DNA of 64,000 nucleotides from Adineta vaga (GCA_021613535.1 CP075494.1:13082001-13146000), one strand, 5' to 3'; shown: positions 37,894 through 49,388, numbered from the stretch's first letter. Notes: generated from the sequence alone by a model not told the origin. Numbers and translations are program-made.

Positions 37894-39751
37894 ATGTCTT
37901 CTGATCAATCAGTGTTAAACGATCTCAACAATTTTATATATACTGGTATATATAATACATTTATTGTTGAATTGATATATTTATCATTATTATCATCAAT
38001 TCATTTAGATATTCTTTCAACTGAATCGCTTGTTGAATTTAGTAAACGACTTAAACATATCAATACATTTCTCATCAAAATTGCTTTACAAATTTAGATT
38101 CACTACCGTCGTCTGGCCATTCTTCTTCGTTGGAAACTTACAATAACAATTCTTTTCTTGGTACACTTGGATTTTTGAAATATCGTGAATCTTAATTGCA
38201 CTTCTTTAGATTTTATTTTACCGCCACTCAACAGTCTAACTGAGGATCTTCCAGAAATCGATGAAATACCATTGCATCCATCGTTGTCATATTCTCATCT
38301 TTCTAACGGCGGAACGTATCAATATTTAACAGATGGTTCTCAAGTTTCTCCTCCTATCAAACAAAGTAATACAACATTTCGTATGTTTGTACTTATAATT
38401 GATCTGTATCCAATAGATTCAATTAATGATGATGATGAACAATCTGCAATGATTGGATCAAATACGGATTCATTACCTATTAGTCGACCGTTTTCAGAAA
38501 AATGTATACAACAAATTTATACTTATCGATGTTTTCAAAATGGTTTTATCTTCATCTTTAGTATCCAATTCATCGATTCCACTTTCATCACATGTTCATA
38601 TAACTGATTCTAGTTCTAAAAAACTACAACTTGTTAATCTAATCGAAGAAACCTATCGTGCACGTTATAAGAGTGATTATTTTCCTCAAAATGGAACAGT
38701 TCGATATCCACGTTACATTGCTGATAGAAAACATAATCATTATATAACATTACAAGTAAGAATTCATTCGTAAAAACGAACTTTTCCTATTTATTTAGTT
38801 GCCAAGTGTATATCATTATGATTTAGCAAATAAATACATTCGTATCGCATTAATAACAATATCTATCGATGGTCATAATCATTATTACAGTCCATATAAA
38901 TTTCAAAAAGATCATACGGATCCGAAAATACCTGATGAAAATCCGATTTATATTAAAATAGATACTAATAAAGAACAAACATTTTTGATTAGGTTAATAA
39001 TTTTTTTTATGTACGAACGAAGAATAATTTGACTTCAATCCTAGATTACAGCTTGTTTTAATCAAATCGAAATTAGATCAACTTAATAATGTTCAACCTT
39101 TAAAACGTTTCTCCGATAGTTCGATTCCTATACGAAGTAATATTTTCATAGATAAGATTTTGTAATCAAAATCTTCATATAAAATTTAGATATTGTTCCC
39201 GAAATAATCGTATCACCTAAAGAATTGATCCATAAATATCAACTTGATAAATCTCATCTAGCTTTTACAATATGTACAAAACAGTCCAATGGTACTTACA
39301 AACCTGATCCAGATACTACAGTGATTTCAACAGTTATTAGTGAAGTATCACTAACGAAAAAAACAAATGGTAAATTTATTTTCAATAAATTAACTTTAAG
39401 AAAATTCTCTTTCTAGAAACTCCTGTTACAACTGTATCAAAATTGGGTAAATGATCCTCTTTACTCGTTGACAGTATTATTCAGAACATTGTGCTTTTAT
39501 TTTGAGTTGATTCGGATCATCATCAATGTTGTCCACATTGTTCACATCTATTTCATCCAGATACAACTTCTGAAATAGATGACAATAACAAATGTCAGTC
39601 AAATCTTACAACATCATGTTCCACTGACGAAGTAATCAGTGATTATATATGATTAATTGAAAAAAAAAACTTATTCAAATATTTGTAGACAACAACAACA
39701 ACAACAACAACTACCAAGACAAAAACTAATAAACGAAAGAAGATGAAATAA
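37894..39751 (+). CDS. R7: Rel N-subdomain protein without IPT, cysteine motif and basic tail
   Basis: About 430 aa from roughly twelve exons. The leader is acidic (LTEDLPEIDEIPL, INDDDEQSAM). The Rel part opens LIEETYRARYKSDYFPQ, followed by NHYITLQLPSVYHYDLANKY, YIRIALITISIDG, YYSPYKFQKD and the subdomain end ELIHKYQLDKSHLAFTIC. Instead of an IPT domain there is CCPHCSHLFHPD, a Thr run encoded by (ACA)n near 39692-39712, and the basic tail NKRKKMK. R7 and R8 are the most similar pair in the cluster outside the R2/R3 ankyrin tract. Several small 5' exons were inferred from splice sites and phase. Confidence 0.74.
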
Positions 39752-40723
39752 CGGCGAATACAACAAACTAATGAAAAAGACTTTTTGATACGTAAGCACT
39801 CTACTCGTACTGAGAGTTACATTTCTCCTGTATTGAATCGTTTATGTATTTCATAATAATATAAAGAAGTTGATGTAGAGATTCTCCGGCTACTTATCTT
39901 TTAATATTGAATTCATAGAAAATTTGGATTGAAATACATGCCAACAAGTTTGTTTGACTAATTCACTTCAAATAATTACAAATATTGTCTGAATTTTATA
40001 TTTTCATCTCACTAAAAGGTGTATGTCTAGAAATCAATGTGTATAGTCAGTCAACCGATACGTCTACATTCGAAACAGACGTTCTCGTTCCCAAATAATT
40101 CTCATATGTTAGAAAATAAGCAATCGTATGTTTTGATTTCGTAGTTATGTTTTTATCAATGATGTCATGAATACGAATCATTTATATTATTTGTTTTTTT
40201 GTCTTTATCGATCACGTGGAGTCAGGGGAAAAAACAATATTTACTTTGTATTTGTTTACTACACAAATGTATAAAACAACGAATAGCAACCATAACAACA
40301 AAGTCTCGTCTATAAAAAATGTGACTTGATGATTTCGTATGTTAAAAGGAATAAATAAATTTTTGTTTATGCTACGCGTGACTAATGCTAGAAACCAGTC
40401 ATTAATATAACTTCAGTCGGTCTTTTCTTTCTCTGTTCTGTTCTTTTTTACTTTTTTTCTTCTTCCGTGTATAGAGAGTACTTGGAAAAAACCCATCATT
40501 GTAGATTTTTTCGAATATAAAAAGAGAAATTAGATCATATTCTAAGCATAAATATTAAAAAATAGAGCTAAAGTAAGAAATCAAACATGACTCATAGAAT
40601 TCTTTTTGGAAAATTTCTTCCTTTCCGTAGAACATTTTTTGTGAAATGTAATTTCATTGCTTGAGCATCTCAAGTAAATCTAATACCAGCTGCAGTGATA
40701 ACAAAAAAGCAAACCAAATAACG
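39752..40723. other. Intergenic region upstream of R8
   Basis: No gene supported. GGAAAAAACCC at 40484-40494 resembles a Dorsal/kB-type site about 230 nt before the R8 start codon; a related GGGGAAAAAAC lies near 40226. Both could be chance. Confidence 0.35.
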
Positions 40724-42297
40724 ATGAGCATGGCTTTTCTTTTCAATGGTACGTCAGCCGAGGGTTTATCTGTTGAAGTCAATAGCGATGGATATCCATT
40801 GAACGATTTTGTGAATAATTCAGTACCCGATTATGGATGGGAAGCATTGTTCGGGAATGAAAATTGGGGCGAAATTGATGTTTCTGGTACATGTGATGGA
40901 GATCTTCTATTAGACAGCATCGTCGGAAGCTGTGATCAAAATGCATTATTCAGTACAGAATCAGTTAATACATGTAATGAGCTCGACGAATTCCAAAAAT
41001 ATTTTTTATTTCCATCACAGGAATCAAGTAGGAAAATATTGTTATGAAAATTTGTTTCAGTATTATTAATATTCAGATTCGTCATCGGAAATCGATCAGA
41101 ATTTGGTCACTGTTTCGCCTGCACCAGTTGAATCTATTGGTAATTGATTATACATTTATATTCATCAGGAAATGATATATAATCTTATTGAAATAGGGAA
41201 GAGTAGCAAGAAAAATAAAAATAAAAAACCGATCCCATTATCATCGTCTGTGGCTGTTGGTGTACCTCAAAGAATCATTCCAGTATCTCATGAGATAAAA
41301 TTGGTCTTTGATTTGGAAGCAAAATATCGACCACGATATAAAAGTGATTATTTTACTAACAGTGGTTCAATTAGAAAACCACGGTATGTGGCCGATCGTT
41401 CTGGTAATCATTACATCTCAGTGAAAGTAATAGGCTCTTATAGAACTAATTATATTAATCTATCTCATCTATGTATACTCTAGGTACCTATCGATATTCA
41501 AGGCCAAATTCGAATCGATTGGGTGACTATACCAGATGAATATGATACTCGTTATGTTATGCCTTATCGATTTCAAGCAAGCAATAATTCATCGGAAATA
41601 TCTGATTGTAATCCAATTTTTGAAACAATCAACTGTGACAGTATGGGAATAATGAAGTAAATATAAATAACAATCTCATATTCGATCATTTATTTAATTG
41701 ATACGTTTTGCTAGAATTTATTTAGTGTTGATCAAAGCAAAACAAGATGCTCTGAAATCGCTTCAACCACTTCAATCATTCCATCCGATAAAAGATGCTT
41801 TTGGCGTCATCGATAAAGACACTACTGAAAAACAAACGAGATTAACACCCAAACAATTGATACAAAAATATCAACTCGGCAAATCTCAATTAGCTTTCAC
41901 ATTATGTCGCGTAGGTGTGGATGGTTACACCTGCCATCCAGAATGGGACACTACTGTTTATTCGACAGTTTTGGAAGGTAATATATCATAATTTGAAGAT
42001 TTAATAAGAATTTTCGATTTCGGCCAATAGAGGAAGTAACTGACAGTCAACCCGTGAAAACAGTATCTTGCCCAAACTGCAAACACAGCATTCCTCTCAA
42101 TGATGATGCTATCAGATGTCCAGAGACACCAAAAACCAAACGAAAAATACCAGAAAGCAAAGCACAACAGCCAACAAAAATAAAAGTATAGATTCGTCTT
42201 TTTTCCATGGTGAATATTTATTTTGAATGATCATTTTTTTTAATTTTAGAAACAAAGATCATTGCCATATGAAATCCTTCCTCTAATTTTTCAATAA
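40724..42297 (+). CDS. R8: Rel N-subdomain protein without IPT, cysteine motif
   Basis: Seven exons sum to 1236 nt (411 aa). The leader is acidic and hydrophobic (NSVPDYGWEALFG, GEIDVSGTCDGDLLLD). The Rel part shows DLEAKYRPRYKSDYFTNSG, NHYISVKVPIDI, YLVLIKAKQD and the subdomain end LIQKYQLGKSQLAFTLCR. A CPNC motif with a further Cys follows, then the basic segment KTKRKIPESK. The last intron (42186-42249) has GT/AG ends and preserves the frame; if it is retained, the protein stops at 42191 (397 aa). No IPT or ankyrin region is present. An upstream in-frame stretch lacks an ATG, so 40724 was chosen as the start. Confidence 0.74.
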
Positions 42298-42593
42298 AAA
42301 GATTTAATTTTTCTATATATTAATTCAGAAAAGTATTCATATTTGAAGCATTATCCTATATTTAATCATGATATATTTTCTTTACCATGATGTTTTACTG
42401 AGATCTTTGCAAAAAGAAATAAAAGCAGAAGAAAAATGTCTAAAACAATGTTTTGAGTTCACATCCATATAATGATTCGTTGATTTATTTAACATATTTA
42501 ATATATAACAAAAAAAGAGAAGTTTTCCAAAAGCAATGATAAGTGTTCATCGAAATGTACTTCTAATATTTATAAATTTGAACTTCAATCGAT

Positions 42594-43271
42594 ATTAAAT
42601 CGTTGTATTCGACAATTATCTTGATCTACTACATAAATTGTACATAATCGATTGAGGACTATTCCTTTCGGATTTATTAATTGTGTGAGATATGTTCCTT
42701 TCGTTTGATTATCAGCAATAATAATACCTTGTTCTGCAAGAACATTCCATTTTACCACACGATGATTATTTTCATCCGATACGTAAACAACACGTTCATT
42801 ACCACAATCAGCAATGATTAAGAAATCATTTTTTTTGTCAAGATTAACATCAGTAGGAGCAAATAATTGAATTAATTGATTTCCTTGGTCATGTTCACCG
42901 GCAACTACTCGATCTTGATTAGCATTGAGTTTCCATTCTGAAATGCGATTATTTGAATATTCCGCTACATGAACTGTTTGATCATCATTAGAAATGAGTC
43001 AATTCATCATTCCACCGATTAATATCTGTTTCAAAGAAATTGTTCTCCTCTCGACTATGGCGTTATTGCTCGGTCAAATTATTTAATCGAACTTCCAATT
43101 GTTCCAAATGTTCACTATTAGCTTTTAATACCTCTTGCCTTGCTTATTCTGCTATTTCTTGAATTTTAACAACTGCATCACATTCCCATTGATCAATACG
43201 GTGCGTCAATGAATGTTTTTGTGCGGTTCATTAAATTGTTCTGCTAGTAATTTAAATGTTGCTTTTGCCAT
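42594..43271 (-). pseudogene. Coiled-coil/NHL-repeat protein, decayed
   Basis: On the minus strand the reading begins MAKATFKLLAEQFNEPHKN near 43271, shifts frame within the next ~10 codons, and continues as a Gln/Glu-rich coiled coil (HRIDQWECDAVVKIQEIAE) broken by two in-frame stops. It ends in NHL-type beta-propeller repeats (VHVAEYSNNRISEWKL, VVYVSDENNHRVVKWN, IYVVDQDNCRIQRFN). The layout resembles the NHL-repeat proteins that are abundant in rotifers. One frameshift and two stops make it a pseudogene. The full-length family member would have more repeats. Confidence 0.75.
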
Positions 43272-43907
43272 ATACTTTGCTATTCGTTTGATAATGATAT
43301 TATGGAAAATAACAAACGATATAAACAGTAACATTGTACTGTATCGTCTACTGACTTGCAAGGATTTTGAAACAAGCGATTCGTTGACAAAAATTACAAA
43401 ATGAAAAAGTATTTTAATCTTATTTAGTTCATACATCAATAATAATGATGTCGATAGAAGAAAAAGTCTATTTTTGAAGTTATTTTATTGTTAATAAAAC
43501 GTTTGAAAAGGTCCTAATGATTTGATAGTGAACAGAAGGTAGTATCTACTGAATGTAAGTGTAAAGGAGACGCTGTCTTCGCCGTTTTACCCGTCGAATA
43601 TCACTGTCTATGAATATCTACTTCTAATAAATGAAAGTTTGTAGCGACATCTATAATCAATATACAGAGATTCTTAAAGAATGTTGACAGAAAACCTTTC
43701 ATTTCAGCCTAAAAACTGTAAAAAGTCCCACTGATAAGAAATGTCAAAAAAAAAGAATTTTTGACTATCTTTTTATTGGACATTAAGATCGTTTCCTAAT
43801 ATGGATACTACTGATACTCACGCACGCACGTATTCTTGTTGTATATATTCATCCTTCATTCTTCAACAAATCACATTCTCAGTACTCATTCATATTCTCG
43901 TTTAAAC
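43272..43907. other. Intergenic region upstream of PDCL3
   Basis: No gene supported. It holds the presumed PDCL3 promoter. Confidence 0.4.
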
Positions 43908-44848
43908 ATGCAGGTACGTTTCATTATGAAATAATTCTCATTTCATATATTGTAAAAAATAATCATCTCTATTTTTTTCAGGATCCTAATGCTGATACGC
44001 AATGGAATGATCAATTACGTCGATTTAACATCATCGGACCGAAAGAGGAAATAAAAACTGAAGAAGAACGGTTCGAAATCTCTCGTGGTAAGAAGAAAAA
44101 GAATAAATTGATCTATTTCGAATCATCTTTATATTTTTAGCCGAACAATTAAATAAGAAAACATTAGATGAATTAGACGAACTCGAAGATGAAGAAGACG
44201 AACGCGTATTACAAGAATATCGGTAGGATAATATTTTCTTGTGTAGTTCTTACTGAAATATTCGTGATCTATTTTTTTTAGACGAAAACGATTATTAGAA
44301 TTACAAGAAAAGGCTGCTCGAGCTCAATTTGGTGAGGTTATTGAAATATCTGCAATTGATTATGTTAAAGAAGTTAATGAAGCTGGCGATGATATCTGGG
44401 TTGTACTTTATCTTTATAAATCAGGGTAAATTAATAAAACTTCGATGAATTCTCTTTTATCTTTCGAATATTTAGACTTCCTATTTGTTCATTAATTGGT
44501 GATCATCTACGTTCACTTGCCTTAAAATATCCTCGAACAAAATTTGTTAAAAGTATCTCTACTGTTTGTATTCCAAACTATCCGGATAAAAATCTACCAA
44601 CCATATTTATCTACAATAAGGGTGAACTAAAACAATCACTTATTGGTCCATTTGCATTTGGTGGCATGAATTGTCGTTTTGAACACTTAGAATATAGATT
44701 ATATGAATTTGGTGCTATTGAAACGCACGAAAAATTAGAAAAACCTACTGATATGAAAACCTATGGAGCAAATGATGCTGCTGATGATTTTCTTCGATCA
44801 TCAATTCGTCAAAGTATGAAAAATGGAAGTGATGACGAGGATGATTAA
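43908..44848 (+). CDS. PDCL3: Phosducin-like protein 3
   Basis: Five exons sum to 711 nt (236 aa), the normal family size. PDCL3 is a cytosolic co-chaperone of the CCT/TRiC chaperonin with a thioredoxin-like fold and no redox active site. The first exon encodes only Met-Gln, and the protein opens MQDPNADTQWNDQLR, the hallmark PDCL2/PDCL3 N-terminus. Further landmarks are FGEVIEISAIDYVKEV, LYLYKSGLPICSLI, CIPNYPDKNLPTIFIYNKG and IGPFAFGGMN. It ends in an acidic tail (DDEDD) common to the family. Confidence 0.94.
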
Positions 44849-45217
44849 ATTCTTGATTACTTGTTATTGCATGTTTTTGATGAAGTTTGCCGTGTGAAAC
44901 ATTTTTTTATATTATTGATGTGACGTTTGTTTTTTTTATTGCAATATACAATGGTTTTCCTACCAAACTGTGTTTTCTGAGTCTTTTCAAAAAAAAGAAA
45001 AAACTAACTACTAATTCGGTTTGACTCGACAGTTAACAACAAGCTCGAGTAATTTTTCATTCCGGAAGCAATTGAAAAGAATGTTTTCTTTATCTAGAAC
45101 TTTAAACGACAGATGAAATATTGCAATTACTTCGGACAGAAAAGAAAAACGTTTCCTACGTGCATTTAATAACTATTTAATTTTTGTATGTGAACAAAGA
45201 ATTTACAAATATTACCA
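44849..45217. other. Intergenic region between PDCL3 and the EF-hand gene
   Basis: AT-rich 3' flank of PDCL3. No gene supported. Confidence 0.4.
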
Positions 45218-45860
45218 ATGCTATCTCGACGGCAAATGAAACCGATGAATAGATATTCGAAATGTATAAAAACAATCCGAAATCGAATTGTCGCAGGTTT
45301 GATATTTTAATTCTTGATTAGTAATCGTTCATTTGATATCGTATATCTAGTGGAATTTCATTGGTCACAAGTAGATCCTCAACAAAGTTATCGTTTACAA
45401 TTAAATGAGAAACAATTCTATGAAGCACAGAAGTCTATTCGACCAAAAAGTAAATGAATAAGATTATCTATGAAGTAACAAATTGATTCTTTTAGAATTA
45501 TTAAATCTTCAATTTGAAAAATTTGTTGATTTGGTAACACCGTTATTTGCATATGATACAATAGAAATCAGTAGTTTTGTCTTACGTTCTACCTTCGATT
45601 ATTTATTCGATCATAATTCGAATGGATCAATTGAACCACCCGAATTCGAACCAGCTTTTATTTTACTTCATGGAAATCATTCCGATAAACTAAATCTCTT
45701 TCATGAAAATCTTCGTCGAATATTCACAAATCGATCTAATCATGTTTCATTTAAAGGTAAAGAAGATCGATTCGAAAATCTAATCAGAAATCATAATTTT
45801 CATTAAGAATTTTCTGAATTTGTTAAATATGGTTATCTACGTGAATTATTTATGAGTTGA
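45218..45860 (+). CDS. Small EF-hand protein
   Basis: Four exons sum to 492 nt (163 aa). An N-terminal basic stretch is followed by a helical region and one canonical calcium-binding loop, DHNSNGSIEPPEF, with Asp, Asn, Asn, Gly, Ile and Glu in the expected places. A second, degenerate loop (NRSNHVSFKEFSEF) is completed only after splicing out 45757-45807. Without that splice the ORF would end at 45806 and lose the second EF-hand, while the downstream frame reads exactly like an EF-hand helix. The protein is otherwise unrecognised. Its end lies only 82 nt from the next start codon. Confidence 0.65.
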
Positions 45861-45942
45861 CTAATTTCAAGGTAAATTCTTATCTTATTTTCTCTCTCGA
45901 ATACAAAATAGAAGAAACATTATCTTGAGCTCATTTTCTATT

Positions 45943-46781
45943 ATGCAAGGACGAACAGCATTTATTTTAAGTAATCTAAATAGTTTAAATATCAAACTTA
46001 TTCATCAATTTGCTAAACAAAATTGTAATATTATTCTACATGGACATTCAAATGAAGAAAATCGAAGTAGAACAATTGAAAACGAGTATAGAAAAGATCA
46101 AATTAGATTTATATCCCATCAACTACGAATTATTAGTGATGTGGACAAATTAGTTGAAAAAGCTTTCAATTATTTTCAACATATTGATATTTTGATTATT
46201 AATCATCAATATCGTCGATATTATCGAGCTTCAATTGAAGAATTTCCAATAGAAAAATGGAAGGAATGTATTGATTATGATTTACATACAACTTTTGCTT
46301 TAGTAAAAACTTTATGGTCACAAATGAAACGACAACATTTTGGAAGGATTATTCATATTGTAAGTTGTTTGACTATCAGACGATTTAGTCAATAAAAACG
46401 TGTTTATAAAAGTTTAGATTGATGAAGAGAATTTACTTGGAAATGAATATCAATCAGCAAGTACGACTTCACATCATGCATTGTTTGGATTGAATAGAGC
46501 TTTATCAATCGAAGGTAAATCATATGGAATTACTTCTAATATTATTTATCCAGGTAAAGAACTATTGTCGTATATGATTTTTTTTTCTAATGATTATCAA
46601 TTGTTAAGGATTAATGCAAACAAATATCTCTGAAGAGTTTAATCATATTAAAACATTATCAGATCTTGTTCTATTCCTCTGTACGGATCAAGCTCGCTCA
46701 ATAAATGGTCAATCAATTTCGTTTGATGAAAAAAGTCTAAATTATGATGTTTCCTCTCTTGCCCTTAATATTAAAGAGTAA
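45943..46781 (+). CDS. Short-chain dehydrogenase/reductase-fold protein lacking the active site
   Basis: Three exons sum to 726 nt (241 aa). The Rossmann-type SDR layout is clear: MQGRTAFILSNLNSLN at the start, NCNIILHG, then HIDILIINHQ where SDRs have the NAG motif, WSQMKRQHFGRIIHI, GLNRALSIEGKSYGITSNIIYPG and an ending near SINGQSISFDE. The nearest recognised relatives are 3-hydroxybutyrate dehydrogenase-like SDRs. However the cofactor glycines (TGxxxGIG) are replaced by SNLNSLN, and the catalytic YxxxK is replaced by Ser and His in SASTTSHHALFGL. It is therefore likely a pseudoenzyme, yet the frame is intact and spliced. A recent pseudogene is an alternative. Confidence 0.72.
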
Positions 46782-46937
46782 ATACTATATTTCATTATTT
46801 CTATCTGTCAAAAATATATAATTAGACATAATTGTCATTATTGAATTATGATTGAAAGGTAAACATCCAGAAAATATTGTCTTAGATTTGATTTTATCGG
46901 CATGATCATTGAAATATTTAAGAAAAGAAAAAAAGTT

Positions 46938-47867
46938 TCAAGGAATATCAGTAAGATGATTCTTCTGTTCAATTAATTGATGATGCTGTACTGACATCGA
47001 GTTCATATTTGCTCGCGGTTGACATTGTATCATTCGTAAGAATTGTGTTCTAACATAAAAATTACTAAAAAATAAAGCTAATGATTCCAATGCTGCTGAT
47101 AGTGAAACACATAAAATTGAAAGTGAATACAATGGCCAAGGAAGTGCTATTAATGAATTCATTATCACACAAATAAAATATGGTGTACCACCAATTCCAA
47201 GTATAAAAACTAAGATAAGAATTTTTTGAAAAACTTGTAAGTTTCGTCTCAATCGTATAGTTGTAAAAATATTCAATTGAATACCATGTTTTGTTGTATG
47301 ATATAAAATCAATGCGTAAAGAAAAATAATAATCAGAAATGGAATACAAAATGCCAACATTACACCAGAAAATGCTGTTGAAAAATTTTTACTTGTCAAT
47401 AAACACATTCGTGATTCGTATTCATATTGAAATGCAAGTGGTATTAGTAAAAAAATCAAACCGACAATTCCACTAATGATCCAATTGAAAAGAACTAATA
47501 TCCAATTGATTCGAAATGTGATTAACATTTTATTTTTATAACGAATTGTTAGAAAATATCGTGATATTGCTTGTACTACATATGAATAAGATATTGTTGC
47601 ACATGAACTATAATAAATATATGCACGAAATGAACAGAATCTTGTTGTTGATGGAAGAAATAGAAATACTATTTCAATTAATACTGCTAATGAATGATAA
47701 AGAAGTGTAGCACATGAATTACAAGTTAATAGATTCATTATCGATCGTGATTGACTTTTCCAATTATAAACAATAATTACGATGATTATTAATGCAAATA
47801 TAATTGTAATAAACGTCAATATAATATAAATTATTGATGTAATTATAAAAAATGTCTCTCTATCCAT
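46938..47867 (-). CDS. Rhodopsin-like seven-transmembrane receptor
   Basis: Single-exon ORF of 309 aa with seven strongly hydrophobic segments and a short N-terminus. The conserved disulfide pair is plausible: a Cys before TM3 (TRFCSFRAY) and one in the second extracellular loop (SRMCLLT). The DRY position reads SRY, and the NPxxY position is replaced by FFSNFYV, so it is a divergent class A member. Intronless, divergent receptors of this kind form large families in small invertebrates. The ligand is unknown. It is antisense to both neighbours. Confidence 0.75.
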   Translation of the reverse strand: MDRETFFIITSIIYIILTFITIIFALIIIVIIVYNWKSQSRSIMNLLTCNSCATLLYHSLAVLIEIVFLFLPSTTRFCSFRAYIYYSSCATISYSYVVQAISRYFLTIRYKNKMLITFRINWILVLFNWIISGIVGLIFLLIPLAFQYEYESRMCLLTSKNFSTAFSGVMLAFCIPFLIIIFLYALILYHTTKHGIQLNIFTTIRLRRNLQVFQKILILVFILGIGGTPYFICVIMNSLIALPWPLYSLSILCVSLSAALESLALFFSNFYVRTQFLRMIQCQPRANMNSMSVQHHQLIEQKNHLTDIP

Positions 47868-49388
47868 CAGAAGAACATGAATATATGTGAGAAGTTTTAG
47901 TTTGACATAAATTTATTGTCTGACAAATTGTTGTTTTGTCTTTTGTATTTTAACTTTCTTGGAGAAAAACTAATTATACTTCTGTAGAAAAGTATCTTTC
48001 TTTTTTCTTCAGTTCATTCGAACGAAGAATAAACGTTCGACGTTCATGCGTATGAAATCATTACCTGTATTGACTAATCAAATTAAATTATCGTGAAATA
48101 GTATGATGCTTTTCTAATAATATCTTGTCATTTAAATAAAATCATCTACTTGTTAGTTGTGTATAAAGCGTGATTATGTCTTAAATTGTTACACTGGCAA
48201 ACAAGCATGTATGTTTTAAAGAAAAACATACGTCAAATTCAAAGAAAAATAATTAAAGAGAAAGCTCTGTATATTACGTTTTTAAAATCGAGTTTAAAAC
48301 ATCTTTTTACAAAGAATTTATCCATTGCCTTTCTCTTTTGTTATCGTGATTCATCAACAACGGAAACGAAGAGAATACGATCAACAATATACTGTGTCCA
48401 TTATTGTCAATTAAGACTTTTTCCGTTTATGAAGAAAAATGAGAAACTAACTCACATTAGAAACACGTTCTAATTTTCTCGTTTGTGTCTGAAACCAACT
48501 AATTCTATTATATTGATCGACGACATTTGATAGAATGCAAAAGAAAAAGCGATGAAGCTTCATTAATCATTATTTGTGAACAACGATAATACTCTCTAAA
48601 TATATCAAATTGATCTTCGTGATCAAATAGAATATTTGAGCAATTCATCGATAGAAATAATAATATATTTTCTATCAAACAGAATCTGTATGATGTTGAA
48701 CATTCCGAATGATTAAAGAGCGAGATGATAGAAGCAAAGAACTATTTCAAGCACAGATGTTATCACCTTCTGTGTATCCGTTCAAAAAATGAGTTAGATT
48801 AATTTTAATGAAGAAAAAAATTATCTAGGTTATATCGAGAAAGTCATGTATATACGTCAAATATCATCAGGAAAAAATAACATAATGACAACACGTTTAG
48901 TAAATGAAGTAGGAAAAACGTAAATGATGATAACTGTTTTTATGCTATTACGTCAGGCATGATTCTATCAGTAAATTAATTTCCTCTCATGAATTATCTG
49001 ATAAATGAACAGTCATCTTGCAGATGAAGTCGACTAATTCTTCTTCCCCACAGGCATAATATGCTTTCTAATAAATTCATCAACTAGCGACATCTTTCAT
49101 ACAAGGAAACTGATGTAAATGAATTTTATTTTGAAATAAATCGTTTGGAAATAAGTTCAATTTGATTTTTATTTCGATATTTTTAAAATAAACATTTCCG
49201 GAAGGATCGAAATCTATTCCTGTCTGCATAATGAAAATGGCTACCAGATTTCTTAGTTCTCTTGTTGTTTATTTTTTTTTCCTTTTCTATTTCTATATCT
49301 TGTCAATAACAGAACAGCTGCAAATAGTCATGTTCTTCTTCTTCTTCATCTTTCAAATTTAATCTTAGGCAAACTTTCGTGAATAACA
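47868..49388. other. Divergent intergenic region between receptor gene and PKC
   Basis: 1.5 kb with no supported gene. A 95-codon ORF near 48186-48473 lacks any recognisable feature. The region should contain both promoters. Confidence 0.4.

Noticed and set aside
48186-48473. 95-codon + strand ORF between receptor and PKC
   Set aside because: No recognisable domain, AT-biased composition and no splice context; likely chance.
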